A DNA stretch of 64,000 nt, from the NCBI GenBank assembly GCA_947095585.1, contig OX352762.1, positions 42,332,537-42,396,536 on the forward strand. Reading direction: 5' to 3'. Shown here piece by piece: positions 1-12,149 of the stretch. The notes beneath the pieces are model-generated. The model had not been told where the DNA came from, searched no databases, and saw only the letters and a list, made by a program, of their open reading frames with translations. Every line of letters begins with the position of its first letter. The stretch's first letter is position 1. A program made the position numbers and the translations under genes. This stretch comes from Nephrocerus scutellatus. Taxonomy: Eukaryota; Arthropoda; Insecta; Diptera; Pipunculidae.

Positions 1-1660
1 ATAATGACAATAATTAAGAATTTCCGAGATTTCCCTGTTTTCAGTATATCACTTCATCCAGGTAGATATTTAGTTGCCTTTTTTACTATCCCTAATTAGT
101 TTTTTAGTAATAGCCGCAGTCGGTAATTTGTTAATGAGAAAATAAACAAAACAGACAAAACCGTCTGCAGACGATCTATTCCTTACCATTTTCAGCAAGC
201 AAACCAAACACATAAAACGATTTCTTGCAATCAATTATAAATTCCAGCTTAGTTGCAGTATTTGTTTGGAATACCTAAACAGAACTTCTTAGCTTCGTAC
301 ATCGTTGTGTGTACGGCGTACCAACCGTGCGCTGCGGCTGCTATGTTTGCACTACCAAATGGGGAATTTCACCACAAAACCGAATCTACGATTACAGAAT
401 TTACAAGAGAAATTTCAATTTTAAAATTTTCTATTGTAACTTCGCGTGCACGGTTGTCTGTGGCTGGCTGGGTGGCTGGTAGAATCTTGCTATCAATTTT
501 TAACGCACTTCCTAAAGCCAGATTTTCTGGAAATTGTATACATGTGTTTTTCCGGTGACAATACTTTCTATTAAAATTTTGAAGTGATCCGGCCCCGGGT
601 TCGGGGGGCTTCCATTCATTTTTATAAATATACCCGATTTTCCTAAAATTTTATACACATGTCTCTGATGGACAAGACTTTTTGTAAAAATTTGGTAGAG
701 GTCTTGACCCGGGGGCGGGTTAACTCCCATACATTTTTTTAAAAAAAGTTACTCGATTTTCTTCAAATTCTCTATATTAACTTCGCGTGCCCGGTTGTAG
801 GTCGGTGGCTGGCTTGGTGGCTAGCCGGTGTAATATTGCGTTCAATTTTTAACCAACATTCCAAAGCCCTTTGCGTGACCGTGTTGTTGGCTGCCCAAAT
901 CTTGTGATCAGTTTTAAACCAACTTCCTAAAGTCTGATTTTATTCAAACTTTGCACCCTTTTGTATCTCCCTCGATGTCAGTTGGCGCTAATACAAATAT
1001 TTTACAAAATTTAAATAAAAAATAAAACATATAACTGTTATTTCGTTTTGTTTTTCAAGTTATTTGCTGAAATATAAATCTCCTGTTCATTTATGAAATA
1101 ATAAATATATCATTCTTAAATTTTTAACTGTACTACATTTAATAGATTTACATCGAATATCCATACATATTTATTAACATTGTAATAAAATATAATAATG
1201 AAAACTTAAAATCCTTATTTCTTATTTCATAAATGAACGAGTCTTGCCTTTTTGAATTGAGGGTCCAAAAATAGAAATTAAATAATTTATTTTTTACTGT
1301 GATTTTTTTTAAAAATTTCTTTACATCCAGAACATAACAATTTAATGCATTCTTGTATGACAACGCTTCAAAAATTAAATCTGAAGATCTTAAATATTTT
1401 TTTATTCGGTACATAAACATACTTGAGATACATTTTTGTAATTGTAATGTAATTGAAATGTTTCAGCCAGTATTTATTTTTGCAGGCAATATTCCTTTTT
1501 TTTCTATATTTAAAAGAATTCTGTTTAGATTTGTTTTTGGATTGAAATAGTACATTAAATTCATTAAAATAATTAAGTGCATACTTAAAAAAATAAAAAT
1601 ACGCTCTGTCTCTCAACTCAAGTAGAGATTTTGTAGAGCCTTGGTTGTTGAAGGAAGTTT

Positions 1661-3054
1661 AGTCCCAATACTCATAACAGAAGACAGTAGATTGAGGTAT
1701 AACAGGGTTCTCCTTTTATAACAGGGAAAACGCCACCACTGAGTCTGTTTCTTTCATTTCAACCATATAAAAAAAACATTCGATGCAGCGCAAATATCGA
1801 TGTATTTTTCAATACATCGGTCTAACAACGAAGTAACCATACGATGTATTACATCGATGTATTTTTTTAATGTACATCCCTAGGTCCAACTCCTCAACTG
1901 CTGAAAAAACCTACCACGCTACCACCAGCAAATACAACCCAAATTCTTTTATTTTTTGACTATCAAGTTGCTATCAAGTATTAACTATTAACAACACCAA
2001 TCTCCACCATGTATCGGATTCTTTCTAAGAATTCTCGAATTCCAAGTATTGGAAATTCAAATCGAATTCTTTTTTGTAGTTCAATTAACAAAAACTGTGG
2101 CATGGCATGCGGATTGTCTAACAGTAAAACCTTTCAAAGGTGAAATATTAATTTTTAAGACACGTCAAAATATGATTGAAAATTTACCCATCGAAACCAA
2201 TTTAATTGAACAATTATATTTATAACGGAATCTTGTGGGACGTGAAAGAAAAATATATTATGGTACGAAATATTGACGAAAATACGGCTAAATCTATAGT
2301 TAACAAAAGTTACAACCAACTTAATTTTGTTAAAAAATTAAATTACCGCCAAAATTTAGTCCCAATACTCATAACAGAAGACAGTAGATTGAGGTATAAC
2401 AGGGTTCTCCTTTTATAACAGGGAAAACGCCACCACTGAGTCTGTTTCTTTCATTTCAACCATATAAAAAAAACATTCGATGCAGCGCAAATATCGATGT
2501 ATTTTTCAATACATCGGTCTAACAACGAAGTAACCATACGATGTATTACATCGATGTATTTTTTTAATGTACATCCCTAGGTCCAACTCCTCAACTGCTG
2601 AAAAAACCTACCACGCTACCACCAGCAAATACAACCCAAATTCTTTTATTTTTTGACTATCAAGTTGCTATCAAGTATTAACTATTAACAACACCAATCT
2701 CCACCATGTATCGGATTCTTTCTAAGAATTCTCGAATTCCAAGTATTGGAAATTCAAATCGAATTCTTTTTTGTAGTTCAATTAACAAAAACTGTGGCAT
2801 GGCATGCGGATTGTCTAACAGTAAAACCTTTCAAAGGTGAAATATTAATTTTTAAGACACGTCAAAATATGATTGAAAATTTACCCATCGAAACCAATTT
2901 AATTGAACAATTATATTTATAACGGAATCTTGTGGGACGTGAAAGAAAAATATATTATGGTACGAAATATTGACGAAAATACGGCTAAATCTATAGTTAA
3001 CAAAAGTTACAACCAACTTAATTTTGTTAAAAAATTAAATTACCGCCAAAATCA
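1661..3054 (+). repeat. 697 bp tandem duplication inside unit A
   Basis: The segment starting AGTCCCAATACTCATAACAG at 1661 restarts at 2358 and is repeated base for base as far as I compared. Units B and D carry a single copy. The duplicated segment includes the CGATGTAT hairpins and a CACC-ATG start followed by a short open frame. Confidence 0.93.
1798..1872. repeat. CGATGTAT hairpin cluster
   Basis: CGATGTAT at 1798-1805 pairs with ATACATCG at 1812-1819. CGATGTA at 1842-1848 pairs with TACATCG at 1850-1856, followed by another CGATGTAT. The cluster recurs once per segment: about 2495, 7646 and 14325 in the other copies. It is a dense set of short inverted repeats of unknown role. A transposon terminus is one possibility. 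Confidence 0.75.
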
Positions 3055-3401
3055 AGTGGTAAATTGTTAAAATATGTATTATACAAACTTGAACGTTCAC
3101 ATCTTGAATTTCTGATAAGGTTATAATTTATATATATAAAATTTTTAGATTTGCATAGATATAAATAAATGTGTGTCATGAAGATTTTTGAATTTTGAGT
3201 TGTTGAGTTTTCTAATGACAATTTACAACTAGGAATATTTTTTTCTCGGAAATTGGAATTTGATTTTGGTCAAAAGAAATTAGTTACCAATTTCTTTTAT
3301 ATAGAGACTCATTGCCAAGGGATTACTCCCTGAATGACTTGTGTCACGGCAATAAGTTGGGCTAAGCCCTTTAATAAAATTCAAAATATTTTTGGTGTTT
3401 G

Positions 3402-3774
3402 TAGCCACAACTAAGGTAAAAAAAAGTGCTATATTTTGCTATATTGCTTTCAACAAAATGAGTTAGGTATTTTTTGTGGTTAACGGCTGATTAAAGCAAA
3501 CGCAAAAACTAACCAAATTTTGGTAAATTTTTTGTTTCATGTGCTTGCCAACTTATCCATATATAATTTTTAAAAGTCGACTCTGGTGGTGAGAATTATA
3601 AATAAAAATTTGGTTAAATATTTCTTAACCAAAAAATTTTTTTTGGTTAACGCTAACCATTTTCTGGCCTATCCAATGTGTTTGTTGTTATTCTTATTTT
3701 TTTGTCGAAAGCAATATAGCAAATATAGCAATTGTAGTTGTGGTCATGATTATAACCACCGATTTCCGTGGCTA
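3402..3774. mobile_element. Foldback/MITE-like element in unit A
   Basis: The outer ends are TAGCCAC and GTGGCTA. Inside, the left arm CCACAACTA...GCTATATTGCTTTC matches the reverse complement of the right arm GAAAGCAATATAGC...TAGTTGTGG, with a few mismatches. A further internal hairpin, TTTGGTTAA...TTAACCAAA, lies near 3610. No transposase frame is present, so it would be non-autonomous. No clear target duplication is visible. Confidence 0.7.
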
Positions 3775-5929
3775 AAGTCACTGCTACAAATGACGTTTAA
3801 CACCGATTATTATTTTATAATTTCGATTATAGATTCTTTTTTGTTTTTTTTTCATCGCAGCTCCCTTGTGAATTTTAGTGGGGTTTTTTTTATGTCGGAG
3901 TAATTGGAGAGATAATTTAACTGTTAGAATTCATGTCTGTTTTTTTTTCATCCTCCGAGAAATCGTTTTTTCTTTGATGCGTTTTTTACGCTCCGATAGT
4001 TATCGGATATGATCGTTTTACTTTGAAGAAATATACAGAACATTTTTACACAACTGTAGTTGTTTGTATTTTAAAATATGGAACATGTCGACTATTATGG
4101 AGCATTTAGGTGAAAAATAAACATTTCTCTGATACTAAAAAAAGCCGATAATTTTTAGAACTAACAGATCTGATAAAAGAAAAAAATTTATCGAATATCT
4201 CGGATCTAGGATTTAAAATTTTTGTTTGTTGAACGCAATTGGACACCGTTGTCAATCAAATGGTTACCGATTTTCCTGTTTGACAGTTTTCATAGTAGCT
4301 TGTGTGCGCATTTGGCTGCCTTAGTACGCGTATTCTTCACTTCATTTTATAAGCTTCAAAAACACACGTAACAGCATAGTCGCTCTTATTGCATTCCTTA
4401 GCGTGAATAGAAATCGATTCAGCGATTTCAGTAATACTTTACCTCAAAAGTAATAAACTCAACATTTTTTAATTAAAAAATAAAATATTTTAGTTTAGAT
4501 TTTGTTTTTTTTGTATCAGTCATTAATGTCTTCATCATCTTGTAATGATACGGATATTTTTAAGTAATATATGAACCGTTATTCAGAACGCAGTTTCCAA
4601 GAAAGAATTTACAAAAATAATTTTTCACACGCCCATAGACGAAAGTGACTGTTTCATACGCTATAAACTAGCTTCGAAAGTAGCCCATAATAACACTAGT
4701 TATGTTATCATATAAACGTTTTTTGTTATTTACTGCAATCACAACGATCAGCCAACACACATTCTCACATTTCTGCTTCTTTAGCAGTAAAACCGGTTTG
4801 GGCGCGTGAAAAATAGCGTACATTACTGCTCATCAAGCTTCGACCTCGCACGATAAACTCCACTTTCCTAGCTCGTTATGTAATATACTATTTCAGAAGC
4901 AAAGAGTAAAGAGATATCAAGAGGAACGAAGTAGAACAAAACATTTTATACAAAAATGAATGGGTTCCGCAATTGAAATGGTTGTACACTCAGATGTGTG
5001 AGTGCATTCTTAACTTGTGTACTGTTTTGTATCATATTATATGAAGAACTGGTTACGGACTCACACTGCTTTACAGCTTAACTCAACTGAAAAGAAAGTA
5101 TTTTAGTTACAAATTGTTACAATATAATTGTTTTTTTATTATATATTAAAAATTTTGAAATTTTGATATATATTTTTTAGTTATATATAAATTTATATTT
5201 GATTTTTTATGTTTAGTTATATTTAAAATTTAAATTAAAATTCAAAAATTAACGGACACCTATGATTTTCTTTAAACTATCTGACAGGGTTTAGAGCTGG
5301 AAACTTTTTTACGAGCTTTCACTTTATTATTCAAATGTTGAATGACTAATTTCGTATCCGACCTTTCTATTAATAGCAAATTATTCAGTGACCGCGAGAG
5401 CAAAATATTAAAATCGAGTGAATGTCTGTAATTAAATGTCTTTGGGTTTTTCCTTTTTTTTTTTTTTTAATAAATTGACTATTGACAATAATGACAATAA
5501 TTAAGAATTTCCGAGATTTCCCTGTTTTCAGTATATTACTTCATCCAGGTAGATATTTAGTTGCCTTTTTTACTATCCCTAATTAGTTTTTTAGTAATAG
5601 CCGCAGTCGGTAATTTGTTAATGAGAAAATAAACAAAACAGACAAAACCGTCTGCAGACGATCTATTCCTTACCATTTTCAGCAAGCAAACCAAACACAT
5701 AAAACGATTTCTTGCAATCAATTATAAATTCCAGCTTAGTTGCAGTATTTGTTTGGAATAACTAAACAGAACTTCTTAGCTTCGTACATCGTTGTGTGTG
5801 CGGCGCACCAACCGTGCGCTGCGGCTGCTATGTTTGCACTACCAAATGGGGAATTTCACCACAAAACCGAATCTACGATTAGAGAATTTACAAGAGAAAT
5901 TTCAATTTTAAAATTTTCTATTGTAACTT

Positions 5930-6480
5930 CGCGTGCACGGTTGTCTGTGGCTGGCTGGGTGGCTGGTAGAATCTTGCTATCAATTTTTAACGCACTTCCT
6001 AAAGCCAGATTTTCTGGAAATTGTATACATGTGTTTTTCCGGTGACAATACTTTCTATTAAAATTTTGAAGTGATCCGGCCCCGGGTTCGGGGGGCTTCC
6101 ATTCATTTTTATAAATATACCCGATTTTCCTAAAATTTTATACACATGTCTCTGATGGACAAGACTTTTTGTAAAAATTTGGTAGAGGTCTTGACCCGGG
6201 GGCGGGTTAACTCCCATACATTTTTTTAAAAAAAAGTTACTCGATTTTCTTCAAATTCTCTATATTAACTTCGCGTGCCCGGTTGTCGGTCGGTGGCTGG
6301 CTTGGTGGCTAGCCGGTGTAATATTGCGTTCAATTTTTAACCAACATTCCAAAGCCCGATTTTCTTCAAATCATGTGCACATGTGTATTTCCGGTGACAA
6401 TACTTTCTATTAAAATTTGGAAGGAATTGGTCCCCGGAGTCGGGGGCTCCCATACAATTTACCCGATGTTCTTCAATTTT
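5930..6480. repeat. GC-rich degenerate minisatellite within unit B
   Basis: Several degenerate copies of a motif of about 130-150 bp. The motif combines CCCGATTTTCTTCAAA, a TACACATGTGTAT-like palindrome, GTGACAATACTTTCTATTAAAA, and a GC block such as GGCCCCGGGTTCGGGGG followed by CTCCCATAC. Equivalent blocks lie near 440-870, 11350-11615, 12590-13130 and 18030-18560. The same motif family reappears at 51300-52160, outside the array. Confidence 0.8.
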
Positions 6481-8556
6481 TTGTTTTTGTTTGAAATTTT
6501 GTGATCCATCAGAAGCCCGAAAATAGTTGTAAGGATCGAATAAAATAAGATTTTTAATGGGCAGACGGCTGAGTAGCTTCCTTTAAATATTTATAATTAC
6601 TATTTTCTATTATGCGTTGCAGGTTAGTTACTTCTTTGTAGGAGGACAAGAAGCCACATTTAGATTTTTCACCTTAATGAAAGACGACAAATGACACAAA
6701 CGCAATATAGATATTAAAAATTATTAACTTTGCGTGACCGTGTTGTTGACTGCCCAAATCTTGTGATCAGTTTTAAACCAACTTCCTAAAGTCTGATTTT
6801 ATTCAAACTTTGCACCCTTTTGTATCTCCCTCGATGTCAGTTGGCTCTAATACAAATATTTTACAAAATTTAAATAAAAAATAAAACATATAACTGTTAT
6901 TTCGTTTTGTTTTTCAAGTTATTTGCTGAAATATAAATCTCCTGTTCATTTATGAAATAATAAATATATCATTCTTAAATTTTTAACTGTACTACATTTA
7001 ATAGATTTACATCGAATATCCATACATATTTATTAACATTGTAATAAAATATAATAATGAAAACTTAAAATCCTTATTTCTTATTTCATAAATGAACGAG
7101 TCTTGCCTTTTTGAATTGAGGGTCCAAAAATAGAAATTAAATAATTTATTTTTTACTGTGATTTTTTTTAAAAATTTCTTTACATCCAGAACATAACAAT
7201 TTAATGCATTCTTGTATGACAACGCTTCAAAAATTAAATCTGAAGATCTTAAATATTTTTTTATTCGGTACATAAACATACTTGAGATACATTTTTGTAA
7301 TTGTAATGTAATTGAAATGTTTCAGCCAGTATTTATTTTTGCAGGCAATATTCCTTTTTTTTCTATATTTAAAAGAATTCTGTTTAGATTTGTTTTTGGA
7401 TTGAAATAGTACATTAAATTCATTAAAATAATTAAGTGCATACTTTAAAAAATAAAAATACGCTCTGTCTCTCAACTCAAGTAGAGATTTTGTAGAGCCT
7501 TGGTTGTTGAAGGAAGTTTAGTCCCAATACTCATAACAGTAGATTGAGGTATAACAGGGTTCTCCTTTTATAACAGGGAAAACGCCACCACTGAGTCTGT
7601 TTCTTTCATTTCAACCATATAAAAAAAACATTCGATGCAGCGCAAATATCGATGTATTTTTCAATACATCGGTCTAACAACGAAGTAACCATACGATGTA
7701 TTACATCGATGTATTTTTTTAATGTACATCCCTAGGTCCAACTCCTCAACTGCTGAAAAAACCTACCACGCTACCACCAGCAAATACAACCCAAATTCTT
7801 TTATTTTTTGACTATCAAGTTGCTATCAAGTATTAACTATTAACAACACCAATCTCCACCATGTATCGGATTCTTTCTAAGAATTCTCGAATTCCAAGTA
7901 TTGGAAATTCAAATCGAATTCTTTTTTGTAGTTCAATTAACAAAAACTGTGGCATGGCATGCGGATTGTCTAACAGTAAAACCTTTCAAAGGTGAAATAT
8001 TAATTTTTAAGACACGTCAAAATATGATTGAAAATTTACCCATCGAAACCAATTTAATTGTACAATTATATTTATCACGGAATCTTGTGGGACGTGAAAG
8101 AAAAATATATTATGGTACGAAATATTGACGAAAATACGGCTAAATCTATAGTTAACAAAAGTTACAACCAACTTAATTTTGTTAAAAAATTAAATTACCG
8201 CCAAAATCAAGTGGTAAATTGTTAAAATATGTATTATACAAACTTGAACGTTCACATCTTGAATTTCTGATAAGGTTATAATTTATATATATAAAATTTT
8301 TAGATTTGCATAGATATAAATAAATGTGTCATGAAGATTTTTGAATTTTGAGTTGTTGAGTTTTCTAATGACAATTTACAACTAGGAATATTTTTTTCTC
8401 GGAAATTGGAATTTGATTTTGGTCAAAAGAAATTAGTTGCCAATTTCTTTTATATAGAGACTCATTGCCAAGGGATTACTCCCTGAATGACTTGTGTCAC
8501 GGCAATAAGTTGGGCTAAGCCCTTTAATAAAATTCAAAATAATATAAAAATTTGAA

Positions 8557-8585
8557 GGAATGTGATTTACAATATATCACATTCC
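8557..8585. repeat. Perfect 10 bp hairpin, unit B
   Basis: GGAATGTGAT and ATCACATTCC form a perfect stem with a 9-base loop, inside a roughly 75 bp block absent from unit A. Confidence 0.85.
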
Positions 8586-8621
8586 TCAATATATCACATA
8601 CCTAACTTCTTTTGGTATTTG

Positions 8622-8996
8622 TAGCCACAACTAAGGTAAAAAAAAGTGCTTTATTTTGCTATATTGCTTTCAACAAAATGAGTTAGGTATTTTTTGTGGT
8701 TAACGGCTGATTAAAGCAAACGCAAAAACTAACCAAATTTTGGTAAATTTTTTGTTTCATGTGCTTGCCAACTTATCCATATATAATTTTTAAAAGTCGA
8801 CTCTGGTGGTGAGAATTATAAATAAAAATTTGGTTAAATATTTCTTAACCAAAAAATTTTTTTTGGTTAACGCTAACCATTTTCTGGTCTATCCAATGTG
8901 TTTGTGTTGTAATTTTTATTTTTTTGTTGAAAGCAATATAGCAAATATAGCAATTGTAGTTGTGGTCATGATTATAACCACCGATTTCCGTGGCTA
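8622..8996. mobile_element. Foldback/MITE-like element in unit B
   Basis: Same element as in unit A, with the same imperfect long arms and the same internal GGTTAA hairpin. In this unit it is preceded by an extra short hairpin. Confidence 0.7.
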
Positions 8997-10904
8997 AAGT
9001 CACTGCTACAAATGACGTTTAACACCGATTATTATTTTATAATTTCGATTATAGATTCTTTTTTGTTTTTTTCTCATCGCAGCTCCCTTGTGAATTTTAG
9101 TGGTGTTTTTTTTATGTCGGAGTAATTGGAGAGATAATTTAACTGTTAGAATTCAAGTCTGTTTTTTTTTCATCCTCCGAGAAATCGTTTTTTCTTTGAG
9201 GCGTTTTTTACGCTCCGATAGTTATCGGATATGATCTTTTTACTTTGAAAAAATATACAGAACATTTTTACACAACTGTAGTTGTTTGTATTTTAAAATA
9301 TGGAACATGTCGACTATTATGGAGCATTTAGGTGAAAAATAAACATTTCTCTGATACTAAAAAAAGCCGATAATTTTTAGAACTAACAGATCTGATAAAA
9401 GAAAAAAATTTATCGAATATCTCGGATCTAGGATTTAAAATTTTTGTTTGTTGAACGCAATTGGACACCGTTGTCAATCAAATGGTTACCGATTTTCCTG
9501 TTTGACAGTTTTCATAGTAGCTTGTGTGCGCATTTGGCTGCCTTAGTACGCGTATTCTTCACTTCATTTTATAAGCTTCAAAAACACACGTAACAGCATA
9601 GTCGCTCTTATTGCATTCCTTAGCGTGAATAGAAATCGATTCAGCGATTTCAGTAATACTTTACCTCAAAAGTAATAAACTCAACATTTTTAATTAAAAA
9701 ATAAAATATTTTAATTTAGATTTTGGTTTTTTTTTTGTATCAGTCATTAATGTCTTCATCATCTTGTAATGATACGGATATTTTTAAGTAATATATGAAC
9801 CGTTATTCAGAACGCAGTTTCCAAGAAAGAATTTACAAAAATAATTTTTCACACGCCCATAGACGAAAGTGACTGTTTCATACGCTATAAACTAGCTTCG
9901 AAAGTAGCCCATAATAACACTAGTTATGTTATCATATAAACGTCTTTTGTTATTTACTGCAATCACAACGATCAGCGAACACACATTCTCACATTTCTGC
10001 TTCTTTAGCAGTAAAACCGGTTTGGGCGCGTGAAAAATAGCGTACATTACTGCTCATCAAGCTTCGACCTCGCACGATAAACTCCACTTTCCTTGCTCGT
10101 TATGTAATATACTATTTCAGAAGCAAAGAGTAAAGAGATATCAAGAGGAACGAAGTAGAACAAAACATTTTATACAAAAATGAATGGGTTCCGCAATTGA
10201 AATGGTTGTACACTCAGATGTGTGAGTGCATTCTTAACTTGTGTACTGTTTTGTATCATATTATATGAAGAACTGGTTACGGACTCACACTGCTTTACAG
10301 CTTAACTCAACTGAAAAGAAAGTATTTTAGTAGTACTTGGTGATGGGCGAAATTGGTTAATTTACTAACCAAGATCGAATTGATTTTTAACCAGGTTATT
10401 AACCAGTTTGGCTGTCGATTAGTTTTATAGAAACTGAGAATGTGTCATGAGTAGACAAGATTATTTTAGATTATGCTGAAAAATCAAAGAACAAGGGACA
10501 AGAGCTAATACACAAATATAACGATCGACTAAAAACTGTTACAATTTAATTGTTATTTTATTATATTTTAAAAATTTTGAAATTTTGATATATATTTTTT
10601 AGTTATATATAAATTTATATTTGATTTTTTATTTTTAGTTATATTTAAAATTTAATTTAAAATTCGAAAATTAACGGACACCTATGATTTTCTTTAAACT
10701 ATCTCACAGGGTTTAGAGCTGGAAACTTTTTTACGAGCTTTCACTTTATTATTCAAATGTTGAATGACTAATTTCGTATCCGACCTTTGTATTAATAGCA
10801 AATTATTCAGTGACCGCGAGAGCAAAATATTAAAATCGAGTGAATGTCTGTAATTAAATGTCTTTGGGTTTTTCCTGTTTTTTTTAATAAATTGACTATT
10901 GACA

Positions 10905-12149
10905 ATAATGACAATAATTAAGAATTTCCGAGATTTCCCTGTTTTCAGTATATCACTTCATCCAGGTAGATATTTAGTTGCCTTTTTTACTATCCCTAAT
11001 TAGTTTTTTAGTAATAGCCGCAGTCGGTAATTTGTTAATGAGAAAATAAACAAAACAGACAAAACCGTCTGCAGACGATCTATTCCTTACCATTTTCAGC
11101 AAGCAAACCAAACACATAAAACGATTTCTTGCAATCAATTATAAATTCCAGCTTAGTTGCAGTATTTGTTTGGAATAACTAAACAGAACTTCTTAGCTTC
11201 GTACATCGTTGTGTGTGCGGCGCACCAACCGTGCGCTGCGGCTTCTATGTTTGCACTACCAAATGGGGAATTTCACCACAAAACCGAATCTACGATTAGA
11301 GAATTTACAAGAGAAATTTCAATTTTAAAATTTTCTATTGTAACTTCGCGTGCACGGTTGTCTGTGGCTGGCTGGGTGGCTGGTAGAATCTTGCTATCAA
11401 TTTTTAACGCACTTCCTAAAGCCAGATTTTCTGGAAATTGTATACATGTGTTTTTCTGGTGACAATACTTTCTATTAAAATTTTGAAGTGATCCGGCCCC
11501 GGGTTCGGGGGGCTTCCATTCATTTTTATAAATATACCCGATTTTCCTAAAATTTTATACACATGTCTCTGATGGACAAGACTTTTTGTAAAAATTTGGT
11601 AGAGGTATTGACACTGCTTTACAGCTTAACTCAACTGAAAAGAAAGTATTTTAGTAGTACTTGGTGATGGGCGAAATTGGTTAATTTACTAACCAAGATC
11701 GAATTGATATTTAACCAGGTTATTAACCAGTTTGGCTGTCGATTAGTTTTATAGAAACTGAGAATGTGTCATGAGTAGACAAGATTATTTTAGATTATGC
11801 TGAAAAATCAAAGAACAAGGGACAAGAGCTATATAATATAATATAATATAACGATCGACTAAAAACTGTTACAATATAATTGTTATTTTATTATATTTTA
11901 AAAATTTTGAAATGTTGATATATATTTTTTAGTTATATATAAATTTATATTTGATTTTTTATTTTTAGTTATATTTAAAATTTAAATTAAAATTCAAAAA
12001 TTAACTGACACCTATGATTTTCTTTAAACTATCTGACAGGGTTTAGAGCTGGAAACTTTTTTACGAGCTTTCACTTTATTGTGAATGCCTGTAATTAAAT
12101 GTCCTAAAGTTTTTCCTGTTTTTATTAATAAATTGTCTATTGACAATAA
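10905..12149 (+). repeat. Macrosatellite unit C, internally deleted
   Basis: Only 1245 bp. The sequence follows the other units to about 11612, then jumps to the part equivalent to B base 10289, so about 4.1 kb is missing. A further deletion of roughly 100 bp lies near 12080, and a short TATAA-type expansion lies near 11832. It shares the variant GAGGTATTGAC with unit D where A, B and E have GAGGTCTTGAC, so C and D have a common recent origin for that part. Confidence 0.93.

Larger units (their letters stand above)
1..5487 (+). repeat. Macrosatellite unit A
   Basis: Left-most unit, probably continuing an array outside the window. Compared with B and D it has a 697 bp internal tandem duplication. 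It lacks about 370 bp after position 869 (B bases 6358-6728), lacks the roughly 75 bp hairpin insertion before the foldback element, and lacks a roughly 205 bp block after 5103. These opposing indels leave its length close to the others. Base identity to B elsewhere is very high by eye. Confidence 0.93.
5488..10904 (+). repeat. Macrosatellite unit B (most complete)
   Basis: Contains every sub-block seen in the array: the opening TAATGACAATAATTAAG landmark, the GC-rich minisatellite, an AT-rich block, the CGATGTAT hairpin cluster, the short hairpin insertion, the foldback element, a less repetitive 1.3 kb stretch, and a 205 bp block (about 10332-10540). It is the best reference copy for describing the unit. 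Confidence 0.94.

Noticed and set aside
253..558. 101-codon frame repeated in every macrosatellite unit
   Set aside because: It starts at a TTG, overlaps the GC-rich minisatellite, has no recognisable domain, and its repetition follows from the array itself. Conservation here is not evidence of coding.
1798..1880. hAT terminus in the CGATGTAT/CCCTAGG segment
   Set aside because: CTAGGGATGTAC read outward looks like a hAT end, but I found no partner terminus or 8 bp duplication.
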